Assembly (NCBI GenBank): GCA_964569425.1
Contig: CAZMVD010000033.1
Coordinates: forward strand, 1 to 35,107
Origin: JACQXM01 sp964569425
Lineage (GTDB): Bacteria > Planctomycetota > Phycisphaerae > UBA1845
Direction of reading: 5' to 3'
Length of the DNA stretch: 35,107 nucleotides
How positions within the stretch are numbered: position 1 is the first letter of the stretch; each line of letters starts with the position of its first letter. The translations under genes and the position numbers were made by a program. The notes beneath the pieces are model-generated. The model had not been told where the DNA came from. It ran no database searches and was given only the letters and a program-made list of their open reading frames with translations. Shown here piece by piece: positions 1-8,356 of the stretch.

Positions 1-21
1 AGCGAACGGACGCAGGATCCC

Positions 22-240
22 TCACCCGGCCACGGGGTTGATTCGACGGACGCTCTTGGCCTGCGGACCCTTGTCCGAATCGACGAGTTCGTATTCGACG
101 GCCTCGCCGTCGCGCAGGCTGCGGAAGCCCTCGCCCTCAATACAACTATAATGGACGAAGACGTCCTTACCCTCGTCGGCACCGCAAATGAAGCCGAAAC
201 CCTTCTTGACATCAAACCACTTGACCACACCTTGCGGCAT
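22..240 (-). CDS. Cold-shock domain protein (CspA family)
   Basis: A 72-residue single cold-shock domain protein, the normal family length. It carries the two RNA-binding motifs of the OB fold: RNP1-like KGFGFI near residue 13 and RNP2-like VFVHY near residue 27. Such proteins bind single-stranded RNA and DNA in the cytoplasm and melt secondary structure in mRNA. The frame is open 14 codons further upstream, but I chose the ATG at 240 because AAGGAGGTG ends four bases before it and because family members start at M-x-x-G-x-V-K-W-F. It lies downstream of pnp on the same strand after a 327-bp gap, so it probably has its own promoter. The identity of the fold is certain. The exact physiological role, cold-induced or constitutive, cannot be read from the sequence. 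Confidence 0.95.
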   Translation of the reverse strand: MPQGVVKWFDVKKGFGFICGADEGKDVFVHYSCIEGEGFRSLRDGEAVEYELVDSDKGPQAKSVRRINPVAG

Positions 241-567
241 GCACACCTCCTTCCGCATCAGCGGGAGGCGCCGGGCCGGCAAGACAGGGCCTCAGCGCCA
301 GGAACACGCCCGCGAAAGCGCAAAAGACGGGAGCGCCTCCACGAAGCGTGATCACTTTCTATCACTGAACGGGCCGAGGTTCGGACCGCCCCGGGGGACA
401 GGTTCGAATCGCGGCTTGAATCACCGCACACCTGCCACCGGATTCGCCGCCGCGCCGCCCGCCGGACACCCGGGGCCAATCGCAGGCAACGCAGCGCAAT
501 GGCGTGTGCGGAGTGATTGATGATAACCGCGCGTCCGCGGGGGCGATAGCCCGCGGCGCGCTGTGGG
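241..567. other. Intergenic region between csp and pnp
   Basis: This 327-bp stretch holds the strong hairpin just after pnp at 529-561 and the leader of the cold-shock gene. I see no convincing promoter hexamers. A GGTTCGAATC string at 401-410 resembles a tRNA T-loop, but its flanks do not pair. No gene is supported here. Confidence 0.6.
529..561 (-). terminator. GC-rich hairpin after pnp
   Basis: Seven bases past the pnp stop, arms 529-541 and 550-561 pair over 12 bp (GCGCG plus CCGCGGG, with one bulged base) around an 8-nt loop. There is no real T-run after it on the minus strand. It may therefore be a Rho-independent terminator of weak type, or a 3' stabilising hairpin. Confidence 0.55.
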
Positions 568-2676
568 TCAGGCGTTGGCAGCCTCCATTTCCTCGAGCAT
601 GACCGCCTTGCGCGACAGTTTCACACGACCCTGGTCGTCGATGGAAATCACCTTGACCCGCAGGTTGTCTCCGATCTTGACGACCTGATCGACCGACTTG
701 ACATAGTCCACATCCAGTTCGCTGATGTGGCACAGGCCGTCCTGTCCCGGCGCCACCTCAATAAAGGCGCCGAAATCCTTGACGCTGCTGACGCGGCCCG
801 AGTAGATTTTTCCGACCTTCAACTCGGCGGTCACGGCCTCGACCATTTCGACCGCGCGTTCGGCCCCGCTCAGGTCGAGGCAGGCGATCAGAATTGTCCC
901 GTCGTCGTTGATTTCGACGTTGGCGCCGGTCTCCGCCTCGATGAACTTGATGTATTTGCCGCCCGGTCCGATGACCTTTCCGATCTTCTCGGGGTTGACC
1001 TTGATGGTCAGGATCCGCGGAGCATAGGCGCTGGTGTTGGGCCGCGGCGCCGGTAATGCCGCCAGCATGGCCTTGAGAATGTTCAGCCTCGCCTCCCGGG
1101 CTATGACAAAGGTTTCGGCGACGATCTCTTGCGGCAGGCCCCGTCCCTTGAGATCGAGCTGAACAGCCGTGACACCGCGCTGCGTTCCGGCCACCTTGAA
1201 GTCCATTTCGCCGAAGTGATCTTCCTCTCCCAGAATATCGACCACCAGCTTGCGTTTCCCGTCGTGCTCGAACATGCCGACGGAAATGCCCGCCACCGGC
1301 TGGCGAATGGGCACGCCCGCATCCATGAGTGACAGGCAACCGCCGCACACCGAGGCCATGGAACTGGACCCGTTCGACTCCAGGATCTCCGACACAAGGC
1401 GAATGGTGTAGGGGAATTTCTCGGGCGAAGGCAGGACATATTGGAGGGCCTTCTCCGCGAGGTTGCCGTGGCCGATCTCGCGGCGGCTGGTCGCGCCCAC
1501 GCGCTTGACCTCACCGGTGCAAAGCGGCGGGAAGTTGTAATGAAGCATGAACTTCTTGCTGTATTCGTCGATCAGGCCATCAACGATCTGCTCGTCGCGC
1601 CCGGTGCCCAGGGTCACGACGCAAAGTGATTGCGTTTCGCCGCGCTGGAAAATAGCCGAACCGTGCACCCGGGGGAGCACGCCGACTTCGCAAGTCAGCG
1701 GGCGAATGTCCTTCAGTCCGCGACCGTCCGAGCGCTTTTCTTCCATGACAACCGTTTCGGCAATGAACTCGCCCTCGATCTGGTCGAGCAGTTCGCGAAC
1801 CGTGTTCCAGGAGTATTCGGGCTTGGAGTTGCCTTCGGGGGTGTACTCGGCTTTCGCGGCTTTGTAGACCTCGTTGACCGCGGCGTACCGATCCTGCTTG
1901 CCCGGAATCTGGCGGGCGGACCGCAGTGCAGGTGCGTATTTCTTGCGGAGGGTGGCCAGCAGGTCATCGGTGGACGGCGGCGGCGTCCACTCCTTGGGCT
2001 TGCCCGCCTTCTGCTGCAATTCCGAGATCATGTGGCAGACGTCGACGATAGCGCGATGCGCGAATTCGATGCTGCCCACAACGACTTCGTCGGGGAGTTC
2101 GGCGGCGCCGACCTCGATCATGTTGATGGCGTCCTTGTGCCCGGCCGCGACCAGTTCCAATGTGGAGTTTTCCATCTGGCTGGTGGTGGGGTTGAGGACG
2201 TACTGACCGTCGATGTAGCCCACGCGGCAGGAGCCCATGGCACATTCAAAGGGAATCTGCGAAACGGCCAATGCCGCGGATGCACCGATCATGGCCAGGA
2301 TATCGGGATCGTTCTCCTGGTCGGTGGAAAGGACCATGACCTGAATCAGGACCTCATCGCGGAAACCCTTGGGAAACAAGGGGCGGACAGGTCGGTCGAT
2401 CATCCGCATGGTGAGGATTTCTTTGTTGGTGGGACGCGCCTCGCGCTTGAAGAAACCGCCGGGGAACTTGCCGGCGGCGTACGTCTTCTCGCGATAGTCG
2501 ACCGTCAAGGGGAAAAAATCGATTCCTTCGCGCGGCGGCCCGGTGACGACGGCCGCAAGCACGACTGTTTCGCCGTAAGTAACGACGACTGAACCAGCAG
2601 CCTGCTTGGCCCATTTGCCGGTCTCGAGGCGGAGCGTTCGCCCGCCGATTTCACGTTCAATGATGCAATGACCCAT
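568..2676 (-). CDS. pnp: Polyribonucleotide nucleotidyltransferase (PNPase)
   Basis: A 702-residue protein of full PNPase length. It degrades RNA 3' to 5' by phosphorolysis as a trimer and is often part of an RNA degradosome. Visible domains are RNase PH domain 1 (about 1-220), a helical linker, RNase PH domain 2 (about 310-550), a KH domain with the GPGG loop (KVIGPGGKYI, about 560-590) and an S1 domain (about 625-695, DFGAFIEV). The catalytic DHFGEMDFKVAG segment keeps the two aspartates that correspond to Asp486 and Asp492 of E. coli. The ATG at 2676 has AGGAAG eight bases upstream. It follows rpsO on the same strand by 227 bp, the classic rpsO-pnp arrangement, in which pnp mRNA is commonly autoregulated in its leader. 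Nothing is missing from the protein. Confidence 0.98.
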   Translation of the reverse strand: MGHCIIEREIGGRTLRLETGKWAKQAAGSVVVTYGETVVLAAVVTGPPREGIDFFPLTVDYREKTYAAGKFPGGFFKREARPTNKEILTMRMIDRPVRPLFPKGFRDEVLIQVMVLSTDQENDPDILAMIGASAALAVSQIPFECAMGSCRVGYIDGQYVLNPTTSQMENSTLELVAAGHKDAINMIEVGAAELPDEVVVGSIEFAHRAIVDVCHMISELQQKAGKPKEWTPPPSTDDLLATLRKKYAPALRSARQIPGKQDRYAAVNEVYKAAKAEYTPEGNSKPEYSWNTVRELLDQIEGEFIAETVVMEEKRSDGRGLKDIRPLTCEVGVLPRVHGSAIFQRGETQSLCVVTLGTGRDEQIVDGLIDEYSKKFMLHYNFPPLCTGEVKRVGATSRREIGHGNLAEKALQYVLPSPEKFPYTIRLVSEILESNGSSSMASVCGGCLSLMDAGVPIRQPVAGISVGMFEHDGKRKLVVDILGEEDHFGEMDFKVAGTQRGVTAVQLDLKGRGLPQEIVAETFVIAREARLNILKAMLAALPAPRPNTSAYAPRILTIKVNPEKIGKVIGPGGKYIKFIEAETGANVEINDDGTILIACLDLSGAERAVEMVEAVTAELKVGKIYSGRVSSVKDFGAFIEVAPGQDGLCHISELDVDYVKSVDQVVKIGDNLRVKVISIDDQGRVKLSRKAVMLEEMEAANA

Positions 2677-2903
2677 CTGATTTTTCTTCCTGTTCTTGTC
2701 TCTGATCTGAACTCAGTGTATCCACGTAACGAATCGAATGGCGAACCCAAGCCCGCCCAAAACTCAAGGTCGAGTGAGCATTTCCTATGGAAGCCGGACC
2801 ACCCCCAAACCCGAGCCCATCGGGCGCAAGGTAAGGTCAGGACACGGCGGGTGGAGAGGAAACATCCAGAAGGCGTGCGGCAGCACGGTCGAAAGTGCCG
2901 CGA

Positions 2904-3173
2904 TTATTTGCGCAAACCCAGTCGGCCGATGATGTTCTTGTAGCGGTCGTGATCGGTACGGATCAGGTACTTAAGCAACCTGGATCGCCGACCGACCATC
3001 TTCAGCAGCCCACGACGAGCCGCATGGTCTTTGTTGTTGGACTTCAGGTGACCCGTGAGGTCCAGAATCCGCGCAGTAAGCAGCGCAATCTGCACCTCGG
3101 CCGAGCCCGTATCCTTGGTGTGAATACGATTCTCGGTGATGATACCCGACTTGGCTTCCAGCGTAATCGCCAT
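2904..3173 (-). CDS. rpsO: 30S ribosomal protein S15
   Basis: An 89-residue protein of exact S15 length. S15 is a primary binder of the central domain of 16S rRNA and also helps bridge the subunits. Family hallmarks visible are TGSAEVQIALLT near residue 22, the HLKSNNKDHAARRGLL stretch near 42 and the basic end RRSRLLKYL. The ATG at 3173 is preceded by a modest AGGAA element. It is the first gene of an rpsO-pnp unit. S15 represses its own translation in several bacteria by binding a leader structure. I could not confirm such a structure in this leader by eye. Confidence 0.98.
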   Translation of the reverse strand: MAITLEAKSGIITENRIHTKDTGSAEVQIALLTARILDLTGHLKSNNKDHAARRGLLKMVGRRSRLLKYLIRTDHDRYKNIIGRLGLRK

Positions 3174-3812
3174 CGATAACTACCGTTCCTACCTGTCCAC
3201 GGCCTCATCCGCAGACGCCAACAACCACCGCCTGGCCGACAGGCGATCCTACACAGTCTCCACCCTTTCTACCTCGGAACTCTACTCCGGGGGCCGGAAC
3301 ATTGCAAGTCATTTCGAGCCGGAGTCGAAAACTCAAGAACGGCTATGAATGACCGGCATTTCATGGTGGCCGAATTCGCGTCCCAAGCCTTGAATTCCGT
3401 GTTCTCCGGCGTCGCTCGGTAAGGAAGCCCGTCGAAGTTAGGGAGCGTTCTTGCGTTAGACCAGCTTGAGCGCCAAGGTGGCTGGAGGGCTTTGGCGCCT
3501 ATCCCGCAGTTTCGCGGCCTCCTTCTCTCTATCCAATGAGCGAGCATAAATTCAGGTAACCCACCACCCATTATCTTGTGCTGAGGACTTGTCGTACTAC
3601 TTAATATTGTAGTTAGAAGCCGCAAGAATCTCGGGGCTCGGCAGGCTGTCCGGCGGCACCGTCGCCTTGGGTATGTTCAAGCCCGGCGACCCTCCGGACC
3701 AAGGAATGACGGTGGCAGCCCAACCAAGCAGCTCGAAATCGCCTGCGATTTTGACGATCAGGCAATCCGCCCGTTGCGCAGCCCATAGCCCGATGAAATT
3801 CCCGGAGTGGGG
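3174..3812. other. Gene-poor region between rpsO and the M50 operon
   Basis: About 640 bp, with lower GC near 3590-3620, lying upstream of rpsO and downstream of the M50 gene. It must contain the rpsO promoter, but no convincing -35/-10 pair stands out. A 7-bp inverted repeat (GCGCCAA and TTGGCGC, 3470-3498) could be a terminator of the M50 operon, though no T-run follows. Positions 3597-3812 stay open in the reading frame of the M50 gene and are described separately. The longer minus-strand frame at 3269-3625 has no family resemblance and I do not call it a gene. Confidence 0.5.
3597..3812 (-). pseudogene. Possible coding remnant in frame after the M50 stop
   Basis: Immediately after the TAG of the M50 gene the same frame continues open for 71 codons to another TAG at 3597. 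Third-position GC is about 70%, and the translation looks protein-like (for example FIGLWAAQRADCLIVKIAGDF). It has no ATG, so it could be the 3' end of a decayed gene, an extension lost through a nonsense mutation, or chance. A 71-codon open stretch is not rare at this GC content. I do not recognise the sequence. Confidence 0.25.
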
Positions 3813-5963
3813 CTACGCGCTCATCAGCCGGTGGACAAAAGCCATGATGCGCCGGGCGACGTGCTGACCGATGGGTTCCGATTCGGCCGTCATGCGGATA
3901 GTACCAGTAATGCCGTGCCGCAGGAAAGCACCGTCGGGGTTTACGATTTCTGCGGTCAGTTCGAAATAGGGCTCACGGGCTTCTTCGGTGTGGGGGTCGA
4001 CGGGAATGGTTCCCCCGCCGAGTTGGGTCAGCGGCGAATACAGGATCGTTCGAGAACCGGCAGGAGCGATCCTGACAATTCGGGCCGAAAGGGTACAACC
4101 GGGCGCGCTGGCGGGTCGGAAGCGAATGACGTCGCCGGGTCGGGGACGAGCGCGAACCACGTCCCCTTCCGAAAGCAGCGCTCGCACCTGCCAGTTGCCC
4201 GAGGCCAGTACCGCAATCGGCGAACCCTCACCGAGGAACTTGCCGGCATCCATGGATCGGACGCCGTCGATGACCGTGCCGGCGATGGGGGCGGAAACCG
4301 TGAGGTTAGCAAGACGCTCCTTTCCGTCCCGCAGGGCATACGCCAATGCCAACGCGCGGTCACCTTCCTGAAGCGCGCGGTGCGGTTCAGCCTGACGGAA
4401 GGCGTCTCGGCGCAGCTCGGCTTCAGTCCAAGCGGCATGCGCAGCCGCGATGCGTTCTTCCTGGGCTTCGCCCCGGAGGACGGCCAGCGGTTCGCCGGCG
4501 TACACTTGCGCTCCGTGCTCTGCGAGTACTTCGGCCAGAAAGCCGGACTCGGCGGCGTAAACCACGGTATCGCCCGATTGCTGAACCAGGCCGCGACAGT
4601 GAACGGCTGAGGGAAGCGGTACCAGCAGGGCACCGCCCGGAAGCAGGAATAGTATGACGATTCCCAGAACTACGGCGCGACTGCGGACGGCGGCCGTCTC
4701 CTCGGCGTGCCACAGATAAAAGATCAGGCGCCGCGCGGCCTTGGTCAACGTCATCCCGAGAAACAACACACCGAGTGCGAGCCCGACGAGCAACAGGCGC
4801 GAGGCGAGAATGGCACAAATGGCCAGCAGCACCGTAGTACGGTACGCCGCAGCGGCTGCGCCATAGGTGAACAACAGGGCGCGCATCCGCAGGCGAAGAT
4901 GAGCGAAGGGCGAGGGGATCCCCAGGAACCATCGCCGTATGAGAGCCAGTAGGTATTGCGAGGATCGGGCACGGAGGTTGGGCACTTCGACAACGTCGCT
5001 GAGTATGTAGTACCCATCGTAACGCATCAGGGGATTGACATTGAATAGCACGGTGACGGTGCCTGCCAGAAAGATGACGTTGTGCGCAACGCTGTTGAGC
5101 AGCGAGGGGCCGGTGGCTGCCCAGAGAAAGACCGCGAGCGCCGCGATGATACTCTCGATGTACATTCCTGCCAGACAGACGACGATGCGTTCCTGCTTGC
5201 GTGTAAAGCCCCACGACGCCGAGGCATCAACATAGGCGCAGGGCGTGAAAAGAATGAAGTATGCGCCCATCTCCGGCACATGCCCTCCATAGTGCTTGCA
5301 GGCGAAGGCGTGGCCGAATTCGTGGAAGATTTTCAACACGACGAGCGTGATCCACATCAGCACGAGATTGCGCGCGGCCAGCATACCCTGCAGCGGTTCG
5401 ACGAGTTCGTGCCAGCGGCGGAACAGTACGACGCCGGCCGCCACCACGAGGATCATCCACACCATCAGCGCCGCGCGCGAGAAGAGCGGACGGGCGAAAC
5501 GGATGGACTTCTCGAGGAACGCGTTGGGGTTGTAGAGCGGTACACGAAGGAATAGAAATCCGAGAAGCCATTCGTGTCGTCGGGCCTGTGCCTTGGCCTG
5601 GAATCGCCGGTAAAGGGCCTTGTCGTCGGCCACCGGCAGATGCAAGAACCCCAACCGATGAAGCTGAATCATGAATTGGTAGAATTTCTCTTCGTCCCGG
5701 GGCGCCGCCTTATCGGTTTGTATCAACTCGGCAAAGATCTCGCCCAGGGAACGGCCGGGGTCGATGCGCACCAGGATGTCATAGTCTGCTGGGTCGAGCC
5801 GTTGGGTGTGAAAGGTGACGGGATCGCGAATGACATAGGACGGCGTGCCGCGAAACAGGTGGCGCGTAACTTCCAGATCCTCGCGAAGGCCAACCTGCAC
5901 GTGGCGGAGCTTGTCGCACAACGCAGACGCGGGTGACGAGGCGGTGGAGGTGGCGGCACTCAT
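3813..5963 (-). CDS. PqqD-like / M50 metalloprotease / HlyD fusion protein
   Basis: A 716-residue membrane protein. Residues about 38-113 resemble a PqqD-like winged helix, the fold used as a peptide-recognition element in RiPP pathways. Several membrane segments follow, with the M50 zinc motif HEFGH at 214-218 and the third-ligand region NVNPLMRYDG around 308-317. After the last membrane segment (about 430-445) comes a HlyD-type lipoyl/barrel adaptor domain to the end. Inference: it binds a peptide, cleaves it within or near the membrane and links to a periplasmic adaptor assembly. The start at 5963 was chosen because ATG overlaps the upstream TGA as ATGA (5960-5963), implying translational coupling. 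It is the last gene of a four-gene operon. The substrate is unknown, and no ABC or RND pump gene is nearby. The domain calls are firm for M50 and HlyD and moderate for PqqD. Confidence 0.85.
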   Translation of the reverse strand: MSAATSTASSPASALCDKLRHVQVGLREDLEVTRHLFRGTPSYVIRDPVTFHTQRLDPADYDILVRIDPGRSLGEIFAELIQTDKAAPRDEEKFYQFMIQLHRLGFLHLPVADDKALYRRFQAKAQARRHEWLLGFLFLRVPLYNPNAFLEKSIRFARPLFSRAALMVWMILVVAAGVVLFRRWHELVEPLQGMLAARNLVLMWITLVVLKIFHEFGHAFACKHYGGHVPEMGAYFILFTPCAYVDASASWGFTRKQERIVVCLAGMYIESIIAALAVFLWAATGPSLLNSVAHNVIFLAGTVTVLFNVNPLMRYDGYYILSDVVEVPNLRARSSQYLLALIRRWFLGIPSPFAHLRLRMRALLFTYGAAAAAYRTTVLLAICAILASRLLLVGLALGVLFLGMTLTKAARRLIFYLWHAEETAAVRSRAVVLGIVILFLLPGGALLVPLPSAVHCRGLVQQSGDTVVYAAESGFLAEVLAEHGAQVYAGEPLAVLRGEAQEERIAAAHAAWTEAELRRDAFRQAEPHRALQEGDRALALAYALRDGKERLANLTVSAPIAGTVIDGVRSMDAGKFLGEGSPIAVLASGNWQVRALLSEGDVVRARPRPGDVIRFRPASAPGCTLSARIVRIAPAGSRTILYSPLTQLGGGTIPVDPHTEEAREPYFELTAEIVNPDGAFLRHGITGTIRMTAESEPIGQHVARRIMAFVHRLMSA

Positions 5964-7900
5964 ATCCAGAAGTTCAACCGCAAGTAATCCACGGCGCTGT
6001 GAAAAACAATCCACCAGATGCGCCGCGGTCCAACGTGAATCTGCGCCACGCCCTCCATGCCGGGCCGCAGCCAGGTCGGTCCGGCGACGGCGAGGTCGGC
6101 CTCGGCCACCAGCACGTTGCGGCCGTCGATGATGCGGGCACTGCCCAGCACGCGGTCGATTTTGAACGGGCGCGATGCTTCGGGACGCGCTAGACTGACG
6201 AAATGGCCCGAAAGCTCAGTGGTGACATCCGCGGCGGCGTGCTCCGGGACCGCAAGCTCCAGCGTCCAGGCGGTGAGCGGCGCGACTTCGAACAGGGGCT
6301 CGCCGCGCTGCACAACCGATCCGATGCGCTTGCGCAGGTCGCCCGCCACCACCATGCCGTCGATCGGGGCGCGTACGGTCGCCTGTTCGATGCGGCGTTC
6401 CACCCGATCGAGGCGGGTGCGTATCAGGTGTTGTTGAGCGAGAGCCAGCTTGGCCTCGATGGGGGAGTCCTCAGCCATAGCGCGATCGCGGGTGCGTTCC
6501 AGCACGGCCAGTTCCGCCCGGAGTTGCTCCCGTTCCTGCCGGAGTTCGCGATGATCGAGCGTGCAGAGCACATCGCCCTGCATCACGCGGTCGCCCTCGA
6601 CCGTTGCGACAGCGCCAAGCAATGCATCGTAGGGAGCGGTGATGTGGCGGATCTCTGCCGGACGAACTGTGCAGGGTACGCTGACGTGGTATTCGGCCGA
6701 CCCAAACAGAAAGGCGATCGTGGCCAGGGCTGAGACCACGACCGCAGTCTTGCGGGCCAAACGCCCAGGCGCCACGAGGGCGGCGATGGATTCCTTGCCG
6801 GCGTCCACACCATGTTGGAGCCACCCACGGCTCGCACGGCTGAGCAGCAGCAGGGCGGCCGCGAGGGGCTCGACACGAGCCCGAACCTCCTGGAGTTCGG
6901 GGCGACGAAGGGGGCGATCGGCGCGGCGGCGAAGACTCAGCACCGCGACAGTTGTTTCGTTGCTGTTCAACGGGATGGAGGCGACGGCAGCGCGGTGCGC
7001 CGCGGCATGCCATTGCTGGTGAAGCCGAAATCGCGGTGTGTCTACGTCGGCCGACCACTCGCCGTCGGGCTGGGCAACGACGATCGTCCCGGCATCAAGA
7101 CACTCCTCCATGGCGGCGCGGACGGTGGCCACACCGGGGCTCTGCGGGCGGACCTCGTCAAGCCCGGAAATGGCCAATACCCGTACCCGCCGGCGATAAA
7201 CCATGCCCAGCCAGACCTGTTCGCAAGCAAGTTTGTTGCCGAGTTCGTTGACCAAAGCGAACGCCAGTTCGTGCAGCGTGGCGCATCCCCCTGCGTGGGC
7301 AAGCGCCCGGTGGCTGGGCGAGACCGTGGCAGCTTCGGGGCGGGATGGCGTCAGCGGGTCGCGCTCTTCAGCGCCGCCGAGAAACTCCGCCGCAAACGAT
7401 GCGAGCCGTGCTTGCGCCTCCAGGATGGCGAGTTGGGCGGAAACGTCCTCCTCTTCCACCGGCGCCAGCACCAGCGCTATGGCTCCGATTGCGGGGCCGG
7501 TGGGGTCGAAAATCGGTGCCGACAGAAAGGCGACGCGTGCATCACCATTGCGCGCTCGAAGGAGTTTGGCCCGCGCCCGCGGCTCCGCCAGCGCGTCGGT
7601 GAGGAATTCCTGGAGACTTGCCTTCCAGAATCGCGGGTCACCGGCACCATGGTGGCATTCTTCCTGCACCACCTCAGAGGCGTAGCGGACATAGATGGTG
7701 GCATAGGGACTGGAGAAGTGGCGGGCCATGATCCGCATCGCTTCGGAAAGAAACTGCACCGCCGACGCACTGCGACGGGCCAGCGCCGCGATTTCGGAAA
7801 AGGCGTCCGATCGGGGGGAGGCTGATTCGTCCGCCGTCGGCGACGGCGCGCAAGGGCCGGTCAAAGCGCTGTCTGGCAGTGATCGTTGACGATGCTCCAT
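5960..7900 (-). CDS. Tandem GAF-like and HlyD-like membrane adaptor
   Basis: A 646-residue protein. Residues about 50-170 and 205-350 look like two GAF-type sensory domains (ATIYVRY, then SAPIFDPTGPAIGAIAL; later IPLNSNETTVAVLSL). A single membrane helix lies near 384-400 (AVVVSALATIAFLFG). The rest is HlyD-like: the lipoyl half-motif around ITAPYDALLGAV, a short coiled coil near 475-530, the second half-motif ATVRAPIDGMVV and a beta-barrel part. The GAF domains would be cytoplasmic and the adaptor periplasmic. ATG 7900 lies 14 bp after the PilZ gene stop, with TAAGG upstream; the frame is open further but would overlap the PilZ gene. The stop overlaps the M50 gene start by 4 bp. Function inferred: a sensor-coupled adaptor working with the M50 fusion. 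The GAF assignment is from pattern only. Confidence 0.8.
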   Translation of the reverse strand: MEHRQRSLPDSALTGPCAPSPTADESASPRSDAFSEIAALARRSASAVQFLSEAMRIMARHFSSPYATIYVRYASEVVQEECHHGAGDPRFWKASLQEFLTDALAEPRARAKLLRARNGDARVAFLSAPIFDPTGPAIGAIALVLAPVEEEDVSAQLAILEAQARLASFAAEFLGGAEERDPLTPSRPEAATVSPSHRALAHAGGCATLHELAFALVNELGNKLACEQVWLGMVYRRRVRVLAISGLDEVRPQSPGVATVRAAMEECLDAGTIVVAQPDGEWSADVDTPRFRLHQQWHAAAHRAAVASIPLNSNETTVAVLSLRRRADRPLRRPELQEVRARVEPLAAALLLLSRASRGWLQHGVDAGKESIAALVAPGRLARKTAVVVSALATIAFLFGSAEYHVSVPCTVRPAEIRHITAPYDALLGAVATVEGDRVMQGDVLCTLDHRELRQEREQLRAELAVLERTRDRAMAEDSPIEAKLALAQQHLIRTRLDRVERRIEQATVRAPIDGMVVAGDLRKRIGSVVQRGEPLFEVAPLTAWTLELAVPEHAAADVTTELSGHFVSLARPEASRPFKIDRVLGSARIIDGRNVLVAEADLAVAGPTWLRPGMEGVAQIHVGPRRIWWIVFHSAVDYLRLNFWI

Positions 7901-7914
7901 GGCGGATGGTGGCC

Positions 7915-8346
7915 TTAACTGACCAGCGCCGAAGCGCCGCAGGTCTCGACAACTTTGGGAAGGCAAATGGGCTTGAAGAAGGCAAAGCCCGCTTCGAAAG
8001 CGTCTTCGCGAATCAGTCGGCATCGCACGCAACGGGCGAAAGTCAGCGGCAGGTCCATGGAGGACTTATCGAAGAGCAGGCGGTAGATGTCGCCCACCCG
8101 CGGAGGGATTGGAAACAGCGCGCTGCACCCCCCCTCGGAAACGTCGCCGGTAACGCCCTTGATCTTGTGGGTAAGCATCTCACTGGCGTTTCCGGGCTGG
8201 AGCCATACCGAAACCTTGACGGCACGCCGGAAGTGAGCGCGCTGGCGGCGGATCTCCTCGCTGGTGTTGCGGCCCAGTTCCTGGAGCATCTCGAATGCGC
8301 CGTCGCACGCTGCAGCACCAACAGTCGGTTGAAAGTCGTCCAGCAT
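7915..8346 (-). CDS. PilZ domain protein (candidate c-di-GMP receptor)
   Basis: A 143-residue soluble protein. The PilZ ligand motifs are present: an arginine-rich stretch RRQRAHFRRAV around residue 32-42 followed by GDVSEGG near 67-73, matching the D/N-x-S-x-x-G pattern. PilZ domains bind cyclic di-GMP and change partner activity. I chose ATG 8346 because AAGGAAAG sits 5-12 bases upstream and the preceding adaptor gene stops 10 bp before it. The longer frame to 8484 would overlap that gene. Its position between two HlyD-type adaptors suggests that second-messenger levels tune the assembly. The ligand is inferred from the motifs and has not been shown. Confidence 0.8.
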   Translation of the reverse strand: MLDDFQPTVGAAACDGAFEMLQELGRNTSEEIRRQRAHFRRAVKVSVWLQPGNASEMLTHKIKGVTGDVSEGGCSALFPIPPRVGDIYRLLFDKSSMDLPLTFARCVRCRLIREDAFEAGFAFFKPICLPKVVETCGASALVS

Positions 8347-8356
8347 GTTGCTTTCC

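Noticed and set aside
401..410. GGTTCGAATC resembling a tRNA T-loop
   Set aside because: The flanking bases do not form a T-stem, and no acceptor or anticodon arms are present in the region.
1630..2592. A 320-codon open frame antisense to pnp
   Set aside because: It is a shadow of the strongly conserved pnp reading frame in GC-rich DNA and has no family similarity.
3269..3625. A 118-codon minus-strand frame
   Set aside because: It has no recognisable family, no ribosome binding site and no conserved neighbour. It overlaps the better-supported in-frame extension at 3597-3812 by only a few bases.
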